DNA from: Oreohelix idahoensis
Lineage: Eukaryota; Mollusca; Gastropoda; Stylommatophora; Oreohelicidae
Length of the DNA: 64,000 nt
Direction of reading: 5' to 3'
Assembly (NCBI GenBank): GCA_024509875.1
Contig: JAMPIV010011353.1
Location: forward strand, 62,001 to 126,000
Shown: positions 59,760 to 64,000 of the stretch, piece after piece
Position numbering within the stretch: position 1 is the first letter of the stretch
Layout of the letters: each line of letters starts with the position of its first letter
Program-made: the position numbers and the translations under genes
Notes under the pieces: generated by a model
The model's database searches: none
What the model was told of the DNA's origin: nothing
What the model saw: the letters and a program-made list of their open reading frames with translations, nothing else

Positions 59760-61049
59760 TCAATTAATTCGTGCTTGTAATCCTATAAACTTGCCACTCA
59801 TGTTGCTGGCGTTGTCATAACTTTGACCACGGCAGTCTTTAATATCAATGTCATTTGCCTTTAAAAAATTAAGGAGACTTTTAGTAAGCTGTTCAGCACT
59901 ATGACCTTCCATATCCAAAAATGTCACAAATCTTTCAACTGGTCCAGATGGCAAAACATAGCGCAGAGTCAAAGTCAGCTGGTCCATATTAGATATATCT
60001 GGAGTAGAATCCAATGAAACGGAATAATACTTGTATTTCTTCACTTCACAGAGAATGTGATCCAGTATGCTGGATCCAATCAGATTGATGAATTCCTCAC
60101 ACGTTGTTTTAGATAGATATGATGTATCTCCAAATCCTTTGTTTGCATAAGTACTTATATGTTCTGCCAGAAAAGGGTCAAACTTGGCCAGTAATTCTAA
60201 CAACCCTAAGTAATTCCCGTTGTAAGGGTACCCAACAATTTCATCACTGCTACGAAATGAAAGGCCTCATTCTGCTAAAAACTTCACAACTTCAATTATT
60301 CGCTCTAGAAGTTTGTGCCAATACTTTTCTTGAATGTCCATTTGTTTCACGAGATGGGAATCGACACGTTCACCTTTGTTTTTACGCATCAACAATGAAA
60401 TTAAAGCTTGTCTATGTGAGGAGCTTTCTTTATGTCGACGCAATAGATTACTTGCATTTTTCCAGTCATTAAACCCTTCCACAGTAAACTTTGATGAACA
60501 TTCTGAACTCATAAGCTTGCATGGGAAACAGAATAGGCGCCATTTACTTTCTGAATAGCATAACCATTTTCTTGCATGTTGCTTGTTTGTAAGTTTATGA
60601 ATATGTGTAAAATAAAACTTCTGACAGTATCGAGTTTTCTTTTCAGTGTCATACAATCGCACGTATGAAGAGAAGGCACTATCGACATGTTGACATTTTT
60701 CACTTCCCTTGGATATGCAATATTCACGCTCACAGTCATCTATATTGTTCGGCCAGTCACCAATATCATTAGAGTACTTCTTCGTTTCACTTATTCTTTC
60801 ACATTCAGACTCAGTGTATACTGGGTTTTGCTGTATGTTTTCTGCTGCACAGCCTGCACTAGTTCTAGTTGTTCCTGTACTTCCAGCTTCAGCGGTTAGA
60901 GTACCACCACCATGAACATCAAAATATTCTGTCAGCTTACGTGTTTTTGATATCACAAGTTGATCTCTTCTTTCTTTTTCTTCATTCGCTTTACGTTTTT
61001 CACTTCCAGAAGCATAATTACGTCCACTATCTCTGTGTCTACTGCTCAT
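59760..61049 (-). pseudogene. hAT transposase, N-terminal part, one nonsense codon
   Basis: The ATG at 61049 starts MSSRHRDSGRNYASGSEKRK. A TTF/BED-like zinc-finger region follows (KWLCYSESKWRLFCFPCKLM with Cys-x2-Cys, then NLLRRHKESSSHR) near 60560-60430. The frame stays open to a TGA at 60267-60269 (after VVKFLAE) and then continues in the same frame with GLSFRSSDEIVG, YYSVSLDSTPDISNMDQLTL and CRGQSYDNASNMSGKFIGLQ. These are characteristic of the DUF4371/ZMYM-like branch of hAT transposases; Asp residues in SLDSTPD and YDNAS are candidate catalytic or core positions. The reading frame ends at 59760, where the family normally continues for another 300 or so residues to the C-terminal dimerisation domain. 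Apart from the single TGA there is no frameshift. Confidence 0.9.
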
Positions 61050-61444
61050 TTTTTGAGTTTTCTAAAATTACAAATCAAGAAATTTTAATCAAGATCGAAA
61101 GAGAGTGTGAGCACGCCATATACCTCAATTAAAACAGGAAGTTTCCATTTCCTAAATTCTAGTTTTTATTGTTAATGCAAATTCATTTCACAAAGAACGA
61201 AACAAAATTAGAGGGGCGGTCGCCTAGAGCCAAAAAAGTGGCTTCCGTCCAAACGTGACCAAATTTTCAACGCCACTTAAATGGCTTCCGTCCGCAAACA
61301 GTTAAGATTAAAATAATGAAGAGTCGCACTAAGTCACCCTCTTATGCTCTTTCTCTCACAATTTCGTGACACCAAATGAAAAGGCGCTAAAGATGGCATA
61401 AATCACAAGATCATTGGTTTAACGCTAATATTTTTTTTTCTTCT

Positions 61445-61533
61445 CCGTAACCAGTGGCACTCGAGCTTTCCAGCTCTTTTGGCCCAATGACATGTCATTG
61501 CGAGGCTCCTTCCCATCAACGCTCGTATTAGAA
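61445..61533 (-). repeat. SINE type 1 fragment inside the hAT element
   Basis: CACTCGAGCTTTCCAGCTCT and CCAATGACATGTCATTGCGA match 23164-23220. The match then jumps to CTCCTTCCCATC, a deletion of about 48 bp between short direct repeats. No head or B box remains. Confidence 0.8.
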
Positions 61534-61799
61534 GATGACCAAAAAATTATGTACATATTTATTGGCGCGGGGCCCGTAAAAGCGCGGGGCCCGTAGCATA
61601 TGCTACTTGTGCTACTACGTTAATCCAGCTCTGCATACATCATGAAAATACAAGAGAAAGAAAAAAATAATGAATACATTAATTTTGCTTAAAAAAACAC
61701 AAAGAAAAAGGGAACTAACTAATGTTTGAAAATGCATTAATAAAAAATTTAGAGGTTATCTCCCTGAAATAAAGCATTTTACTAAATCTAATGGATGGG

Positions 61800-61855
61800 T
61801 TGGAAAAAAAATCGAAAAAAGGTGATTCGTCTTACGAGGACAAAAGACAAAGAAA
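61800..61855 (-). repeat. Repeat E, copy 2
   Basis: Reverse complement of 15588-15648 over about 50 bases, including AAAAAAAATCGAAAAAAGGT and TTCGTCTTACGAGGACAAAA. Confidence 0.7.
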
Positions 61856-61859
61856 ATAG

Positions 61860-64000
61860 TCTACGTTACTGCCACAAGGCCTTCGTCAGGAAAGGAAAGA
61901 AAGTGAAGGCTAGATAGGACACATGTTAAGGATAGATTTGGGATGCAGATAAAATAGTGTGGCATGTTACTACACGCTAGCACATTTCCATGTATATGTG
62001 AGGAATTGTGTTCGCCTGTAGACAAACTACGGTTTGCACGAAGCGTCAACCCGTGGTGAGCGAAGCGTTCACCCGTGTTGAGCGACGGTCAACTAGTGAC
62101 GTTTTCTGTCACATGTCGTGGCGTTCAGTGTGTTAATTAATTGGGCTTCCGTTTTTGTGTTTGCGTCAAAGAGAGATGTAATTTTTCGAGCTCCGGGATA
62201 ATGGAGCGTGATATGAATATATCCATTGTGGCATTATTGATATTTATGAGGCCGCCATGTTATGTGTAAGATGGTTCACGAACTTATCTAGAAGTTCATA
62301 CCATAATTTACTACAAGTGTAACTTTGAGATATGAGGCAATTAATATTTGGTTTGCCCTGATTTCTTCTGCCGCATTACTTTGGTTTTCGTGGATTGCCC
62401 GAACCTTTAGTACAACGGCCAGGATTGAGTGGAGATGAGAGTAGTGTATTGTTATTATATTATATGCCACGTAAAGATGTCTAACGTTTGAAACTTATTG
62501 ACGGACGAGGGAAAATCTACTACACTTATCCATTGCTATGTACTTTTGATGTGTTGATGGATACTATTGTGAAGTGACTTTATGTATTAAATGTCAACCA
62601 TGTTTTCCCGTGGACCTGTTCACCTACCGGCTTTGTTATGTGTACTGACCATAATGTCCTGAATGAACACCTGCTATCATTCGCGTATACATGCATGATT
62701 CTCTAATATATCCCACCGTAACACCATATAAGTTGGTGGGCCTGTATGGTTTTGGATCGTTACTTTCATCAAGGCATGGTTTTCAAATTCACATAAGCAA
62801 GTATACCTTCGTACTTTGCAAATCTACAGCTGCCATTTAATCTGTATATTCGATCGTCACCTCTGTTTAGCGTGGTATCCTAAACACACCACCTCATGAA
62901 CTCAGTCATTGCCAGCTGGTCCAGTTGGTTAACGAACTTTGCTACTGCGCATATCGAATGTTCCATGTTCAATGTCCTATTGTTCGCTGTAACGTTCAAG
63001 ATTACAATTTCAAGCCAACCAGTTTGCAAGTTTATTACGTGTTCTAGTCTACATCACAACGTTTGTAAGATTCTTTCAAGTTTCAAGTCCTGCCACGGCG
63101 ATGACAAGTTATTTTGTACCAAGTCAACACAACGTTTCAAGACCTACACAGTTCATGATGCCCATCTGACTGCGACCGTCTACTTGTATACATTTTTCAT
63201 CTGTGCTTCCCTTGTATTGAGGGACAATGTTGTTCCAGTGTTGACACCTTTTTCCGGACTTGCATCTGGTCGGATTGCGATAAGATAAGTGCCTGTTAAT
63301 ACACTCTTGTATCTTTGCCGTGGTGTAAGACTTTTTGCTACATCTGTGTTATTCGTTTTCTTGGTTTTCTATGTCTTTGTACAAATCTGTTGTTAGCGAG
63401 ACATGTCATTGTAAAATGACCGTTCAGCAGATATTTCTATAGGTTTTGCTTACATTTCTCAAGCAGGGAAATTTCCGGCACGAGTTTTCTCACCGACGTT
63501 TAGTTCACTGCCTGTTTAGTGTGACCTAATTTGGTTAGGTGTGCTGCTCCGTCCTTTTAGTTGTCAGTTTTTGTAGTGTGATGGTTTTGTTTTCTTCTCC
63601 TTAGTTAACAACCATTCTGTTCGTAATGCTAGTCTAACCTTCTATCACTTGTTACATTTATATATATATTGTTACAGGTCCTGTCCCTTTTTTTTAAAAG
63701 CAGTAAGTCTGTTCTATTTGTTATTTCTCATTAGTTTCCTATTTGCATTCTTTTTCGTTTACTTGCTGCTGTTATAACATTGTATTGATCACTTGTACTT
63801 GTCTTTTGTTTACTTCCATCAATTCTGTTTTTGTACATTATCATAATTTTTTTTTACTCTCCTCTCTTTCTCTTTCCCCTCGTATCTTTGCTACTGTTGG
63901 TCTGTCATACTATATTATTTTGTTATTGATTAGTAATATTAAGAATCTATTTGCATTGATAATATTGCAAAGCACAAAACTAGTGAATTGGTATAGACGG
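61860..64000. other. Non-coding stretch to the right edge
   Basis: No gene could be supported. A 130-codon open frame at 62896-63288 (start MNSVIASWSSWLTNF) has no recognisable domain. It is Cys- and Ser-rich and has no homologue I know. No splice context or codon bias supports it. Confidence 0.45.

Larger units (their letters stand above)
59626..61633 (-). mobile_element. hAT-superfamily element with 8-bp target duplication
   Basis: CATACATC at 59618-59625 and 61634-61641 is a perfect 8-bp target duplication, the hAT hallmark. The ends are CAGGACCGGATTAA and, from the right, CAGAGCTGGATTAA (11 of 14 match). Subterminal sequence on both sides includes GTAGCATATG(C/T)T, palindromic on the right as GTAGCATATGCTAC, beside GGGGCCC-type blocks. 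The transposase inside lacks its C-terminal half, and a SINE fragment lies at 61445-61533, so this copy is an internally deleted derivative with working-looking ends. Confidence 0.93.

Noticed and set aside
62896..63288. 130-codon open frame near the right edge
   Set aside because: No domain or homologue recognised, no splice context, no codon signal. Left as unsupported.

Overview
This 64 kb window is AT-rich eukaryotic nuclear DNA built almost entirely from transposable elements and their debris. I see no intact host protein gene, no rRNA gene, no tRNA gene outside SINE heads, and no bacterial-style operon. The mix of elements (Ty3/Gypsy LTR elements, Tc1/mariner, pogo/Tigger, hAT, Helitron, LINE fragments, tRNA-derived SINEs, long TA microsatellites) fits an invertebrate animal. 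A mollusc or other lophotrochozoan is my guess, made from the general look of the repeats and not from a diagnostic gene.

Layout. At 1-628 is the end of a Ty3/Gypsy pol (RT thumb plus a complete RNase H). At 3.4-4.4 kb are copies of unclassified dispersed repeats. At 5724-11999 lies a structurally complete minus-strand LTR retrotransposon (element I) with 5-bp target duplications, gag, protease and a basic tail, but no RT or integrase. At 12.5 kb is a weak candidate host exon. At 13.3-14.2 kb is a 49-bp minisatellite, followed by nested MITEs (14.2-15.4 kb) and a Tc1-like pseudogene (17.0-18.0 kb). A LINE RT fragment (20.0-21.0 kb), a complete but dead mariner (21687-23024) and two SINEs follow. 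A second Tc1 fragment (27 kb), a 45-bp minisatellite (29.3 kb), a Tigger element (31620-33932), and a Helitron (35-37.6 kb) carrying a nested LINE come next.

At 40974-47683 is a second complete LTR retrotransposon (element II), on the plus strand, with LTRs of 1.7-1.9 kb and again gag-protease without RT or integrase. It carries a third reading frame that ends in an arginine/lysine-rich tail. The right third holds a small MITE with a transposase remnant, long diverged duplications (53.5-58.3 kb), a 5'-truncated LINE with 13-bp target duplications, and a hAT element (59626-61633) with an 8-bp target duplication.

The most interesting result is the pair of gag-protease-only LTR elements. Their gags are visibly related and SCAN-like, both have clear LTRs, PBS, PPT and target duplications, and both replace the RT-RNase H-integrase block with a tail region ending in basic residues. 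They look like a family of non-autonomous elements that depend on polymerase and integrase supplied elsewhere. That dependence, and the link to the RT-RNase H fragment at the left edge, are inference.
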